From assembly GCF_017114995.1 (NCBI RefSeq), contig NZ_JABXKL010000009.1:1-64000 (forward strand): a stretch of 64,000 nt of DNA. Reading direction: 5' to 3'. Below the pieces are notes generated by a model, which was not told the DNA's origin, made no database searches, and was given only the letters and a program-made list of their open reading frames with translations. Position numbers and translations under genes: made by a program. This stretch comes from Nostoc sp. NMS9. GTDB taxonomy: Bacteria; Cyanobacteriota; Cyanobacteriia; Cyanobacteriales; Nostocaceae. This document shows, in pieces, positions 42,938 through 52,270 of this stretch; the stretch's first letter is position 1; each line of letters opens with the position of its first letter.

Positions 42938-43754
42938 ATGACCTCTGTAAGCAATCCACCCAACGCCCTCACTCTTTTCCCCTTCCCCGATCATACTCAG
43001 CTTCCTGAGTCCGATGGTACTTTTGTGTTCGCGGAGCGTGCCGAAGGCAAGAACTGGCAAGAACATCCCCAAAGAAAGCATTTTACTAACTGACTCAATT
43101 ACACCCATCCTCAAGCAATTAAATCCTGAAGGTGAATACTGTATAGGGCAGGACTTAGGCATTTACTGGCGCTTGACCGATCCCCCTGAAAAAGGCGCAG
43201 AAGCACCAGATTGGTTTTATGTACCGAATGTACCGTTTTTGCTGAATGGACAAACTCGACGTTCTTATGTGTTGTGGCGAGAGTTTATTGCTCCGTTGAT
43301 TGTCTTAGAATTTGTCTCTGGGGACGGTAATGAAGAACGAGATAAAACTCCTTTGAAGGGGAAATTTTGGATTTATGAGCAAGTCATTCGTCCTCCCTTC
43401 TACGGTATTTATGAAGTGAGTAAAGCCAGCCTAGAAGTTTATCATCTGATTGAAGGACAGTATCAGGTTTTACCAGCAAATGAACGAGGACATTATCCCA
43501 TAGGCCCGTTAGAAGTTGAATTAGGTTTATGGGTAGGAGTTTATCAGAATGTGGAATTACCCTGGCTGCGTTGGTGGGATTTACAAGGTAATTTGTTGTT
43601 GAATGGCGATGAAAGAGCCGAACAGGAATCCCAAAGAGCCGAACAGGAATGTCAAAGAGCAGAACAGGAATCCCAAAGAGCAGAACAGGAATCCCAAAGA
43701 GCCGATCGCCTAGCTGCCCAATCGCGATCGCTAGGCGTTGAACCAGAAATCTGA
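42938..43754 (+). pseudogene. Uma2 family endonuclease-like gene, frameshifted
   Basis: Uma2 (PF05685) proteins have a PD-(D/E)XK-like fold and are extremely numerous in cyanobacteria. Seen: the first reading frame (42938-43093) starts with SVSNPPNALTLFPFPDHTQ, the usual N-terminus. The body continues in another frame (open from 43014) with SILLTDSITPIL, APDWFYVPNVPFLL and LIVLEFVSGDGNEERD. The frame switch falls near 43068-43076. A dispersed repeat (TTCGCGGAGCGTGCCGAAGGC, 43028-43048) sits just before, in frame. The C-terminal end holds five 7-residue repeats (RAEQESQ type). The body could still be translated from 43014. Confidence 0.85.
43616..43705 (+). repeat. 21-bp tandem repeats inside Uma2 C-terminus
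   Basis: Unit close to GCCGAACAGGAATCCCAAAGA, four full copies and a partial one. Encodes RAEQESQ heptads, probably a short coiled coil. Confidence 0.85.
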
Positions 43755-43856
43755 TATCCTACTCGAATTGCGAATTAAAAAAGGGCTGGTGTAAAAGAGT
43801 CATCTGTGGCTTAATTTGTTTAGACACAAATTTTTACTGCTATCAGGGTAATCACG

Positions 43857-45029
43857 ATGACAAATAGACCTCCTTCCGAACCGGAGTCATCTCAAAAAAC
43901 CGCCCTTGGCTTTGATGAATTTATAGCCATTCTGGTTGCCTTCGCCACTATCGGAGCGATTCTTTTTTGGTCATTGTCCCGCAGGGATTCTAGTTGGAAC
44001 TTAAACGGGCTGCTGTTGCCTTCTTCCACTCCATCTCCTAGTGTTCGACCAAATCCAGTATTGCCCTCTCCTACTGTCAAGGTAGAACCTTATGCAGTCC
44101 CCAACAACGTTTTGCCCTATTCTCCACCTGAAGCTGTTGTTGAACCCACAATACGTTCATTCCCAACTAACAGCGCAACTCCTTACCGCGCAATGTTACC
44201 ATCTATTCTGGTAATCCCAACTCAATCCCCACAACCACAAACACCTGTATCCTCTCCAACAGAACTTGAGTCATCACTCAAATCATCAGCGTTGCCTTTA
44301 GTAACTCCGGCAAAACCAAAATCAATCATTCCGCCGCCAATTGCATTTAACGATGTGCCCGATAACTTTTGGAGTCGGCGTTTTATAGACGTTCTTTCCG
44401 CCCGTGGGATTCTCAAAGGATTTCCTGATTATTCTTTTAGACCAAATCAGCCTGTAAACCGCGCCGAATTTGCTGCCATACTAGAAAAAGCCTTTGACCA
44501 AGAACCGTCTAAGACTGCGATCGCATTTCAAGATGTACCAACAAAATTCTGGGCAACTTCAGCAATTGACCAAGCCATCAGTGCCGGATTTCTCAAAGGC
44601 TACCCGAAAAAAACCTTCAAACCACAACAAAATATTTCACGAGTGCAAGTTTTAGTTGCCCTTGTCAGTGGGTTGAATTTGAAAGCACCCACTTCCCCAA
44701 ATCAGATTATCAGTGTCTATAAAGATGCTAAAGATATTCCGCCTTATGCTATCGGTAAAATCGCCGCTGCTACAACCAATGGTCTGGTAGTTAACTACCC
44801 AAATCCCCAAGTCCTCGATCCCAACAAAGTAGCTAGTCGGGCACAAGTGGCGGCGATGATTCATCAAGCTTTAGTAAAACGGGGCAAACTGGAGGCAATT
44901 ACATCTCCTAATATAGTGCGTAGGGGTAGTCCGCCGCAGGTATCGCCTAAAATATCTCCAGAACTTCCACAGACCTCAAAACCGAACCCAAAAGTTAAAT
45001 TGCCCACCGGAGGTTCGCCTCAACAATAA
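43857..45029 (+). CDS. SLH-domain protein with N-terminal membrane anchor
   Basis: 390-aa protein. Seen: a single N-terminal membrane segment (FIAILVAFATIGAILFWSL), a long Pro/Ser-rich linker (residues 45-155), then three SLH repeats beginning FNDVPDNFWSRRFIDVLSA, FQDVPTKFWATSAIDQAIS and YKDAKDIPPYAIGKIAAA, and a Pro/Lys-rich end. Known: SLH repeats bind cell-wall polymers; in cyanobacteria such single-pass forms attach to peptidoglycan in the periplasm. It has no porin barrel, so it is not a somb-type channel. Single gene. Confidence 0.93.
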   Translation: MTNRPPSEPESSQKTALGFDEFIAILVAFATIGAILFWSLSRRDSSWNLNGLLLPSSTPSPSVRPNPVLPSPTVKVEPYAVPNNVLPYSPPEAVVEPTIRSFPTNSATPYRAMLPSILVIPTQSPQPQTPVSSPTELESSLKSSALPLVTPAKPKSIIPPPIAFNDVPDNFWSRRFIDVLSARGILKGFPDYSFRPNQPVNRAEFAAILEKAFDQEPSKTAIAFQDVPTKFWATSAIDQAISAGFLKGYPKKTFKPQQNISRVQVLVALVSGLNLKAPTSPNQIISVYKDAKDIPPYAIGKIAAATTNGLVVNYPNPQVLDPNKVASRAQVAAMIHQALVKRGKLEAITSPNIVRRGSPPQVSPKISPELPQTSKPNPKVKLPTGGSPQQ

Positions 45030-45116
45030 TTACTAATTCGTAATTCGTAATTCAACGCAGGGTCAAAGGAGCGAATTCTATACAAACTTTACTAACACTT
45101 CGTAGGCATTTTGAAA

Positions 45117-45151
45117 GAAGTCTGAACGCCGACTTCCGGCATTCAGACTTC
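45117..45151. terminator. Long hairpin between SLH and CAAD genes
   Basis: GAAGTCTGAA.GCCG and CGGC.TTCAGACTTC arms with a single mismatch and a 5-base loop, lying between the convergent ends of the SLH and CAAD genes. It is the strongest inverted repeat in this part and could end transcripts from both sides. A dispersed repeat (CGCGTAGCGTCTCGTAGAGA) follows at about 45195. Confidence 0.65.
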
Positions 45152-45229
45152 GGTGATTTGGAATTAGAGCGTACTTCTACATAGGAGCAAGCTACGCGTA
45201 GCGTCTCGTAGAGAAGCGATAATTAGATA

Positions 45230-45673
45230 TTAAGCTTCTGGAATTTGTTTACCGACAACTTGTGATTTAAGAGTGGTGATTTCACTAGTTAACTCTTTCC
45301 TGGTTGAGGCTTTGAGTAAATAGCGGTAAACAAACCAGGCAGAGTAACCAATACCAATCAACTCAAAAGTAGGTGCTACCAAAGGGATATCATTCAAAGC
45401 ATCTAATATTGCCAAGAGTACTTTAACGGCAACAATTGATCCTACAATTAAACCAACTGTTACCAGGGGTTGCTTATATTGATTAAAGAAGCTCCCCAGA
45501 TAATCTGGTAATGTTGCTAAAAAGGTAGAAATTTGCTCCCCGTATTTTAGCCATTCGTCTTGAGACTGTGCCGGAGGCTGGAGTTTGGTGATGGTTCCCG
45601 TTTGGTTGTTGATCTCTGCCACTGTAGTCTCTTTAGATGCGGTTTCGGTAAATTCTTGTTCTGGCATTTTCAC
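45230..45673 (-). CDS. CAAD-domain membrane protein (CURT1-like)
   Basis: 147-aa protein. Seen: a variable N-terminus, then WLKYGEQISTFLATLPDYLGSFFNQYKQPLVTVGLIVGSIVAVKVLLAILDALNDIPL-type amphipathic helix and first membrane helix, second membrane helix (FELIGIGYSAWFVYRYLL) and the conserved basic end RKELTSEI. Known: CAAD is the cyanobacterial aminoacyl-tRNA-synthetase-appended domain, homologous to plant CURT1, and this free-standing form is thought to act in thylakoid membrane organisation. A ribosome-binding site (AGGAG) precedes the ATG. Confidence 0.93.
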   Translation of the reverse strand: MKMPEQEFTETASKETTVAEINNQTGTITKLQPPAQSQDEWLKYGEQISTFLATLPDYLGSFFNQYKQPLVTVGLIVGSIVAVKVLLAILDALNDIPLVAPTFELIGIGYSAWFVYRYLLKASTRKELTSEITTLKSQVVGKQIPEA

Positions 45674-46627
45674 TCCTATTAATTTGACAGTTGAGTTTTT
45701 CTAATCCTGGATAATTACAACCAAAAGGTTGTTGATTAGGTAATGTACTTGTGCATCAGTACAATTTGGTGAAAGGCACAAAAAGATTTTAGTGTCCTAT
45801 AACCATAGTTGCCCGGTACTATCTACTGCATCAACTACAAGGTAGACAGTCAGTAGGAGGATAGAACTCAGAAGGCAGCAGGATGTATTATAATCAACTT
45901 CCTGAGTTCTATTTTTGGAATCAACTGGAATCCTCAGGTTGTGATTATCCGATTCCGTCTCATTTGCTCATAATCGTACTAAATCTAAGTACAAATCATG
46001 CAAAAATCAATCCACTTCTCATTTATATAAGCCTAGAAGCCGATTTTATCTGATATTAAAGCTATCTTAAGCCGCGTTCGTCAATTAAGGCATTCGTATT
46101 GATTTTAATACGTAATAAAAATTTTTGTGTGTTCATATAGACTAGACTTTTAACCTATTTTATGATATGTCTGCCTGGATGAGGGAAAAATAATCAATGC
46201 CCAATATCCAATGCCCCATCCCCAACAAGTATCAAACCTTTTGTTTTTTTCCTGATTGTATTAATTTTATAGAGAAGCAGTAAGGTAGAGCAGTGGCGTA
46301 AGCGATCGCAAGAACTCATTGCTTGCTATCAACTGCATACTGTAGAAAGTAGTGTAGTAAGGAGAAAAAGCTCTCAGGCGGGTCTTTAGTGCAGGAAACT
46401 ATATCGTTGCTCCTAAAAAAAGTGAATTATATTAAATTTAGTAATTATACTTATTAATTTTGTTGTAAAATTTACTTATATAATCTAAGTGATGCTAATT
46501 ATCTAGCAAGCAATGATTTGCTCTTGCGATAAAAGAAGATAATGTAGATGTTAATGACTAAATTAAAGTATTTTGACAATCTAGACTAATTTGATTATTT
46601 TTGCGGGAAGGCAAGGAGGTTTGAGAA
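45674..46627. other. 950-base divergent spacer
   Basis: Lies between the CAAD gene and a histidine kinase gene, both transcribed outwards. AT-rich, with a weak direct repeat ATGCCCAATATCCAATGCCCC (about 46198). AAGGAGG lies nine bases before the kinase ATG. No ORF is supported; the size would allow a small RNA, but no secondary structure stood out. Confidence 0.45.
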
Positions 46628-48346
46628 ATGCCAACTCAAAAGCCAACCCCTATCTACAGCAGTTCAGAAAGCAAAAAAGTGTCAGCCGAAGAGCCATCGA
46701 CAGACGAACTCCCAACTATAGAATTTCCTTCACGAGGGAAACTCAAAGCTAGTTCTTGGCGTATCCATCAAAAAATTGGCTATGGGTACTTTGTAGCTAT
46801 TGGAATTGGCTTTTTTGGCTCACTGACTGGGTTGGTGATTGCTAATTACTACCGGGGAAGGGAAGTTAGACAATTCAATCAAGCTTATGAACAAGGACAA
46901 CTACTGAGTAATTATAAAGATGCAGTAGTAGGGGCGCAATTACATAGTTCTAACCTAGTTGCTGTATTAGAAAATTCACAACAACTGCAAAGCAAAAAAG
47001 CTGATTTTCTGAAGAATGTTGAAAAAGCCAAGCAACTAGAGTCAAAAATTGGCGGATTTCTCGATACTAAACCTAAAAGACTAGCAGCAACAAGTTCGAC
47101 TTTACAGACGTTATTGCTGGATTATAAGACTAATTTAAAAGCCTACGTTGACCAAATCGAGGTCGTCTTACAGAAAATTGACTCCCCAAAAGTACAGCCT
47201 CAGAAGATTTCCTCTGCCCGATCGCAGTTATTAACAATAATGCGTGGTGAAACAGCCATGCGGCTAGACCAGCTTTCTCAAAACTTGACTAACATTCTGC
47301 AAACTGCTGAAGATCAAGAGCAAGAAAGGCAAAAAGCCGTTGAGCAGGCGAGAATAGTTGAGCGATTTATCGTGATTGTGAGTATGCTAGTTTCGGTAGT
47401 GATCGCAGCTATTGTAGCTTGGCGTACCAGTCGAGCGATCGCTGAACCAGTTATCACTGTAACCCAAGTAGCTGAACAAGTTGCAAGGAAACATAATTTC
47501 GATTTGAGAGCGCCCGTCACCACTGAAGATGAAATTGGCTTACTCGCCAAATCTCTAAATCGTCTGATTGAGCGCGTATCTGAGCGAACAAAAGAACTAC
47601 AACAAGCTAAAGAATTAGCCGAAGCTGCTAGCAAAGCAAAAAGCGTATTTTTGGCCAATGTCAGCCACGAATTACGCACACCATTAAATGCTGTCATTGG
47701 CTTAAGCCAACTACTAGAAGACGACGCTACCGATCTTGGTTTATCGGCAGATTTTATCACAGATTTAGAAACAATTAACGCTGCTGGTAAGCATCTACTG
47801 CACTTGATTAACGAAATCCTCGACTTGTCAAAAATTGAAGCGGGGAAAATGACCCTGTATCCTGAGACATTCGAGATTGCAACGCTGATTCATAACGTTG
47901 TCCTCACAGTCAAACCAGCTATAGAAAAAAATGCCAATGTTTTAGAAGTAGATTTTGATGAGCAACTTGGCACCATGTACGCCGATCAAACTAGGATGCG
48001 GCAGGTTTTGTTAAACTTACTCAGCAACGCCAGTAAATTTACTACAAACGGCAAGGTGACGCTGACAGTCTACAGAGAAAAGGATGAATTTCGACTGGAG
48101 GCTCCTTTGGGCAGCATTATTTTCACCGTTACCGACACAGGTATCGGTATGTCTAACCATCAACAGCAGCAGTTATTTCAACCTTTTACACAAGGTGATA
48201 CCTCAACTACGAAAAAGTATGGAGGTACGGGACTGGGGTTGGCAATTAGCCGCCACTTTTGCCAGATGATGGGTGGTGAAATTATTGTCAAAAGTCAGCC
48301 AGGAATTGGTTCTACTTTCACTATTCGTCTGCCAATGACTGTGTAG
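46628..48346 (+). CDS. Membrane-bound sensor histidine kinase with HAMP
   Basis: 572-aa protein. Seen: an N-terminal cytosolic segment, membrane helix 1 ([19 protein letters not shown]), a roughly 150-residue extracytoplasmic helical sensor, membrane helix 2 ([18 protein letters not shown]), a HAMP linker, coiled coil, the H-box [18 protein letters not shown] near 342, the N-box [15 protein letters not shown] and intact G boxes ([18 protein letters not shown]). No receiver domain follows. The signal is unknown. The gene is directly followed by the IS630 remnant. Confidence 0.95.
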   Translation: MPTQKPTPIYSSSESKKVSAEEPSTDELPTIEFPSRGKLKASSWRIHQKIGYGYFVAIGIGFFGSLTGLVIANYYRGREVRQFNQAYEQGQLLSNYKDAVVGAQLHSSNLVAVLENSQQLQSKKADFLKNVEKAKQLESKIGGFLDTKPKRLAATSSTLQTLLLDYKTNLKAYVDQIEVVLQKIDSPKVQPQKISSARSQLLTIMRGETAMRLDQLSQNLTNILQTAEDQEQERQKAVEQARIVERFIVIVSMLVSVVIAAIVAWRTSRAIAEPVITVTQVAEQVARKHNFDLRAPVTTEDEIGLLAKSLNRLIERVSERTKELQQAKELAEAASKAKSVFLANVSHELRTPLNAVIGLSQLLEDDATDLGLSADFITDLETINAAGKHLLHLINEILDLSKIEAGKMTLYPETFEIATLIHNVVLTVKPAIEKNANVLEVDFDEQLGTMYADQTRMRQVLLNLLSNASKFTTNGKVTLTVYREKDEFRLEAPLGSIIFTVTDTGIGMSNHQQQQLFQPFTQGDTSTTKKYGGTGLGLAISRHFCQMMGGEIIVKSQPGIGSTFTIRLPMTV

Positions 48347-48348
48347 GA

Positions 48349-49018
48349 TTACAGCAATTTTCAGGTAAATAGACCACAGTGATTAAACCAACTGAAGGCA
48401 TCATCTTCGGTAATGTAATTGACAGCAACAGCCATTGCTTGGTCGAGTGATTCGGTGGTGCGTGCCTCACAAGAACGGAGAAATTGCTTCAGTTTCGACC
48501 AACACAGTTCTATAGGAGATAAATCTGGAGAGTAAGGGGGCAAAAACTTGACTTTTGCACCGACGGACTCAATTGCAACCCTTACACGTTCGGCGTGATG
48601 AACTTTCAGGTTATCCATGACGACAATGGCCCCTTTCCACAACTGAGGTGCTAAGACTTGAGTGACATAAGTGAGAAATACTTCAGTATTTATACTTCCT
48701 AGCACAGTCATTGCTGCAATCAGTCCATCAAGGTTTAAAGCACCAACTAAAGAAACGTTTCCGCCCTTGCTTCCAGGTATACTACCAACCGCTCGTTCAC
48801 CATCTACTGCTCTGGCGAACAACCCGCGCAGCGATTGATAAATTTAATCCCGCTTCATCGACAAATATGAGGTTTCGGACATCAATCTTATCTAAAGTTC
48901 GGCGATAATCATGCCTTAACTCTTGCACTCGCGGGGTATCTTGCTCTCTAGCATAAAGACTTTTTTTTTAGACGTAAGCGTAATTTTTCGACCGCACGAT
49001 GCATTGTTGTAATACTCA
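48349..49018 (-). mobile_element. IS630-type element, partial
   Basis: The outer end at 48349-48385 (TTACAGCAATTTTCAGGTAAATAGACCAC) is the transposase 3' end; the other end is replaced by MITE sequence from 49021. The transposase fragment inside is listed separately. It begins three bases after the histidine kinase stop, so the insertion has set the boundary of that gene's 3' flank. Confidence 0.75.
48361..49004 (-). pseudogene. IS630-family transposase, frameshifted and 5'-truncated
   Basis: Minus strand. One frame holds MHRAVEKLRLRLKK up to a run of nine As at 48961-48969, where the frame changes. Next comes YAREQDTPRVQELRHDYRRTL with RNLIFVDEAGLNL (first catalytic Asp). A second frame break occurs near 48825, followed by LFARAVDGERAVGSIPG, VVMDNLKVHHAERV and FLPPYSPDLSPIELCWSKLKQ (remaining catalytic residues). 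The N-terminal HTH region is missing. The A-run shift could be programmed, as in some IS630 members, but the second break makes the gene inactive. Confidence 0.85.
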
Positions 49019-49020
49019 GA

Positions 49021-49328
49021 TTACAGCAATTTTCATGTATTTGAACCACATCTGTCGTAAGGGCACAGCAATGCTCATTGGTGTCAACTTAACGTAAAAA
49101 CCAGTCTAGACATAGCTTTGAGAGATTGTCTCGTTGTCTCGTTCCCCTGCTCCGACTGGGAATGCCGTCCTAGAGGCTCCGCCTCTAGACTTGCGGCAGA
49201 GCCGCAATGATGTGCATTTCCAGCAAGAGGCTGGAAACGAGGTTTGAAAAGGGTTTCAGCTTAAGTTGACACCAATGAGCAATGCTGTGCCCCTACCGCG
49301 TGGTCTATTTACCTGAAAATAGCTGTAA
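49021..49328. mobile_element. MITE-like element with about 80-bp inverted arms
   Basis: Left arm begins TTACAGCAATTTTCATGTAT and continues with GGGCACAGCAATGCTCATTG and GGTGTCAACTTAA; the right arm (about 49250-49328) is the reverse complement of all three segments with few changes. The outer 30 bases match the IS630 end at 48349, so the element could be moved by that transposase. The centre (49105-49245) holds further short hairpins of the type GAGGCTCCGCCTC, another dispersed repeat, so this is probably a repeat inserted into a MITE. Confidence 0.75.
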
Positions 49329-49392
49329 GTCCCCTTGTCTCCTTGTCTCCTCTGCTCCCCTGCTCCCCCTGATCTAAGAATCCTCTGCCGAA

Positions 49393-50106
49393 TTAAGTGA
49401 TAATAGTCACCCTACCTGTATCTAAATCGTAACGACCCCCGACAATTTTCAATTTGCCTGACTCCACCTGCTTAGTTAAAAGCTTTGAGTGCTTCAATCG
49501 TTCAATTTGATATTGCACATTTGCCACCACAGCATTTTCAACTGCATCACCCGGCTGACCCTTGACCTTTTCCACTGCTGGCTTAATTGCCTTAACAAAA
49601 GTACTAATATCACCAAGCAACGATTCGTTTTGTACAGCGGCAGTTACAGCCCCACAACGCTCATGACCCATCACCATCAGCAGTGGAGAACCTAACAAGA
49701 CAACCGCATATTCAATACTGCCAATCGCTTCATGTGTAGCAATATTTCCGGCAATCCGAACATCAAAGATGTCCCCAATGCCTTGATCGAAAACAATTTC
49801 TGCGGGTACTCGTGAATCCGCACAACTAAGAATAGTTGCAAATGGATGTTGAGCTTGAGCAACTTCCTGCAACCGCAGCGCAGATTGATCCGGGTATTGG
49901 GGATGATGATCAAGAAACCGCTGATTTCCCTCTATCAGCTTTTGTAAGGCTGCATCGGGACTGAGGGATTCAGGAGAAGTTGAGGGGATTTCGGCAGCTT
50001 TCGCCTGTTCAACTTGCCAGAGGAAATCGCTGGCAGATAGCATTATTCCAAATGCCCCAGTCATTCCTAACTTCAAAAAGTCACGACGTTCCATGAAATG
50101 CTTCAT
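49393..50106 (-). CDS. Beta-carbonic anhydrase with Tat signal
   Basis: 237-aa zinc enzyme interconverting CO2 and bicarbonate. Seen: a twin-arginine signal (MERRDFLKLGMTGAFGIML, ending AKAAE), then beta-CA motifs CADSRVP (near residue 109), IAGNIAT and MGHERCGAV, supplying the Cys-Asp-His-Cys zinc site. The mature protein should act outside the cytoplasm. I use ATG 50106 because GGAGAG stands 12 bases before it; a start at 50094 begins directly at the Tat motif. Third gene of the sbtA operon, 16 bases after the PII-like gene, so it likely makes bicarbonate for, or scavenges CO2 near, the transporter. Confidence 0.93.
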   Translation of the reverse strand: MKHFMERRDFLKLGMTGAFGIMLSASDFLWQVEQAKAAEIPSTSPESLSPDAALQKLIEGNQRFLDHHPQYPDQSALRLQEVAQAQHPFATILSCADSRVPAEIVFDQGIGDIFDVRIAGNIATHEAIGSIEYAVVLLGSPLLMVMGHERCGAVTAAVQNESLLGDISTFVKAIKPAVEKVKGQPGDAVENAVVANVQYQIERLKHSKLLTKQVESGKLKIVGGRYDLDTGRVTIIT

Positions 50107-50122
50107 TGAATTTATCACTCTC

Positions 50123-50434
50123 CTACATCGACGCAACACATCTGACAGAGCGAATCTCCATCACATCGGAAACGTAGCAAGTACCTCCGAACTTATTAAG
50201 GAGTGGTTTGATATTTTCGACAACAGGCTTGAGTTGTTCTGGCATACAAAACGCGAGGATGTAAACATTATCAAGCATGGTCATGTCTAAATCTTCTGTC
50301 GTTCCTCGTAATCCTTTACCAGCAACATTTCGGATTATGGCATGGTTATGTACACCCGACTTGTCTAATTTATCTAAAATTTTGGCAAGCTCAAAGGAGT
50401 TGGCGATAATTTCTATCTTTTTAACTACGTGCAT
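50123..50434 (-). CDS. sbtB: PII-like protein associated with SbtA
   Basis: 103-aa protein of the PII superfamily. Seen: the ferredoxin-like fold pattern MHVVKKIEIIANSFELAKILD, then a T-loop zone with GVHNHAIIRNVAGKGLRG, and a second repeat ILAFCMPEQLKPVVENIKPLL. Known: SbtB binds adenine nucleotides and regulates SbtA. The cysteine-rich C-terminal loop (CGPEGC) of Synechocystis SbtB is absent; the protein ends RSVRCVASM. GGAGGT before ATG 50434 overlaps the sbtA stop region and decides the start; the longer frame to 50488 overlaps sbtA. I give sbtB by position and fold; it is a divergent version. Confidence 0.85.
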   Translation of the reverse strand: MHVVKKIEIIANSFELAKILDKLDKSGVHNHAIIRNVAGKGLRGTTEDLDMTMLDNVYILAFCMPEQLKPVVENIKPLLNKFGGTCYVSDVMEIRSVRCVASM

Positions 50435-50438
50435 ATTC

Positions 50439-51407
50439 TTACCTCCAAAATAGGTTAATTCCGTAGAGATATAACGGAATTCCCACAATAATATTGAATG
50501 GAAATGTCACTGCTAGAGCGGTGGAAACATAGAGGCTGGGATTTGCTTCTGGTACAGTCATCCGCATCGCCGCTGGGACAGCAATGTAAGAAGCACTGGC
50601 ACACAATACAGCGAATAACAGCGCATCTCCGCGAGGCATACCGATCAATTTGGCAATCACCAACCCAATGCCTGCATTGAGTATTGGAATTAGTATGGCA
50701 AATAAAATTAGGAAAACTCCGGTTTTTTGCAAGTCTTTAATTCTTCTGGCAGCGACTAGTCCCATGTCGAGTAAAAAGAAGGTGAGAACGCCATAAAACA
50801 ACCCTTGAGTAAAGGGTTCTAATACGTGCCAACCGCGTTCTCCTGTCAAGACACCTATTAATAGACTACCGACTAGGAGAAAAACTGAACTATTAAGAAA
50901 TGCTTCTTGCAAAACTTCCGGCCACGAAAAGTCCCGCTTTCCATCGGCGGTGAATATATTCACCAAAATTAGACCAACTATAATCGCTGGGGATTCCATG
51001 AGCGCAAGAGCTGCCACCATGTAACCATCAAAAGTAATACCAAGCTCAGTTAAAAAAGCACTAGCCGTGATGAAAGTGACGGCACTAATAGAGCCGTAGG
51101 TTGCTGCGATCGCAGCAGCATCGTAAGTATCCAGTTTCAACCTTAAAATAAAAAAGGTGTAAATTGGAACAAGGCAAGCCATCATCATTGCTGCCACGAG
51201 TGTTAGAACTACTTCCTGAGTGATGCCACTTTTGATTAGTTCTACCCCTCCCTTAAAACCAATGGCAAACAGTAGGTACAGCGAAAAGAGTTTGGGCATT
51301 GGTGCGGGAATTTCCAGATCGGACTTGACAAAAACAGCAGTCATGCCTAAAAAGAAAAACAGGATTGGCGGATTCAAAATGTTGGATACAATTAAGCTAA
51401 CATCCAT
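50439..51407 (-). CDS. sbtA: Sodium-dependent bicarbonate transporter SbtA family
   Basis: 322-aa membrane protein with about ten hydrophobic segments. Seen: LIVSNILNPPILFFFLGMTAVFVKSDLEIP at the N-terminus, LYLLFAIGFKGGVEL, GSISAVTFITASAFL and AVLCASASYIAVPAAMR, signatures of the SbtA family (inverted repeat fold). It imports bicarbonate with sodium as part of the CO2-concentrating mechanism. ATG 51407 is preferred to the GTG at 51413 because AGGAGG stands seven bases upstream. First gene of the operon with the PII-like protein and the carbonic anhydrase. Confidence 0.95.
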   Translation of the reverse strand: MDVSLIVSNILNPPILFFFLGMTAVFVKSDLEIPAPMPKLFSLYLLFAIGFKGGVELIKSGITQEVVLTLVAAMMMACLVPIYTFFILRLKLDTYDAAAIAATYGSISAVTFITASAFLTELGITFDGYMVAALALMESPAIIVGLILVNIFTADGKRDFSWPEVLQEAFLNSSVFLLVGSLLIGVLTGERGWHVLEPFTQGLFYGVLTFFLLDMGLVAARRIKDLQKTGVFLILFAILIPILNAGIGLVIAKLIGMPRGDALLFAVLCASASYIAVPAAMRMTVPEANPSLYVSTALAVTFPFNIIVGIPLYLYGINLFWR

Positions 51408-51860
51408 ATCCACTCCTCCTTGTATTGGTTAAACCTGAAATTAAAGAAATTTTTCATCTTTAAAAATTTAACGGTTGAATCATGATGTATCGTGTATTGC
51501 TACCCTATGTCAATTGGGTACTCAAGGAGTGAATAGTCCGATTGGTGACAAGACTCTTGGTTAGGTATTACAGCGTTTTTCACTTCAATAAACCACGGGC
51601 TAGGGAACATTGCGGTGTCCCTACGAAAATCCGTAGTTAAATTAACTGAAAATAGCTGTGAAGCTCTGTTAACAACAGAACAAGTGAGAGCTTGCCCAGT
51701 ATTTTTATGATATTTGATTCCCCGTCGCTGATTTTACGACAGAACGTGCAGGAATAACTCGTGGCTAACCTATCTACGTAGAAAAATTAACGTATTGTCG
51801 GGGCAATTTATGAATTGCCACCACGACACAAATCTTGTCTAAATCCCAGTATTTTTTGAT
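51408..51860. other. Upstream region of sbtA with MITE
   Basis: 450 bases. The part next to sbtA (51408-51560) should hold the operon promoter; the rest contains a MITE (listed separately) and an AT-rich stretch. I cannot place a CmpR or NdhR operator by eye. Confidence 0.45.
51568..51660. mobile_element. 93-bp MITE with IS630-type ends
   Basis: Left end TTACAGCGTTTTTCACTTCA, right end reverse complement TTCACAGCTATTTTCAGTTA. Both resemble the ends of the IS630 element at 48349 and the MITE at 49021. The inner part carries a second palindrome GGGAACATTGCGGTGTCCC. No coding content. It stands about 160 bases upstream of sbtA. Confidence 0.75.
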
Positions 51861-52268
51861 TTACAACAGTTTGGTAAACCCCGCTTGCTGAAAATGACGG
51901 TCAGATGTAAAGGCTTGAGTAATCTCCTCTTGTGTCATCACCGCAAAGCTAATACAGTCAGTTAACCCCCAATCTTTATCGGGACGCTGGCTATATAACA
52001 TCCAACCTTTATCCAACAATTTTTGGTCAAAAGGGATGATTTGCACACTTTTTAAAAGTCGCAAACTGTTGATGAAAGCAACTGTCTGAACACGGCTGAC
52101 TGGTGTACACAGAGCATCTGCAACCTCCAATAGTACAAACTCTGTTGTCACCAAAGGTGTTTCTAAGCGCAAAAGTCTATCCATTACCTGATTTGCCTGG
52201 TGATGAAGATTATCCCTAACATTAAGAAGGGCAATCCAGGCAGCAGTGTCTACAAAAACTTTCGTCAA
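51861..52268 (-). CDS. PIN-domain toxin (VapC-like)
   Basis: 135-aa protein. Seen: VFVDTAAWIALLNVRD with the first acidic residue, TTEFVLLEVADAL with the second, and DKDWGLTDCISFAVM and TSDRHFQQAGFTKLL at the C-terminus, the order of PIN-domain ribonucleases. These cut RNA and form toxin-antitoxin pairs. It starts two bases after the stop of the small upstream gene, so the pair is translated from one mRNA. Confidence 0.9.
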   Translation of the reverse strand: MTKVFVDTAAWIALLNVRDNLHHQANQVMDRLLRLETPLVTTEFVLLEVADALCTPVSRVQTVAFINSLRLLKSVQIIPFDQKLLDKGWMLYSQRPDKDWGLTDCISFAVMTQEEITQAFTSDRHFQQAGFTKLL

Positions 52269-52270
52269 GG

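Noticed and set aside
42779..43162. 127-codon minus-strand frame over the Uma2 start
   Set aside because: Opposite to the recognisable Uma2 N-terminus; a shadow.
48361..48822. Intact small transposase gene
   Set aside because: It is only the C-terminal half of an IS630 transposase; the first catalytic Asp lies in another frame upstream.
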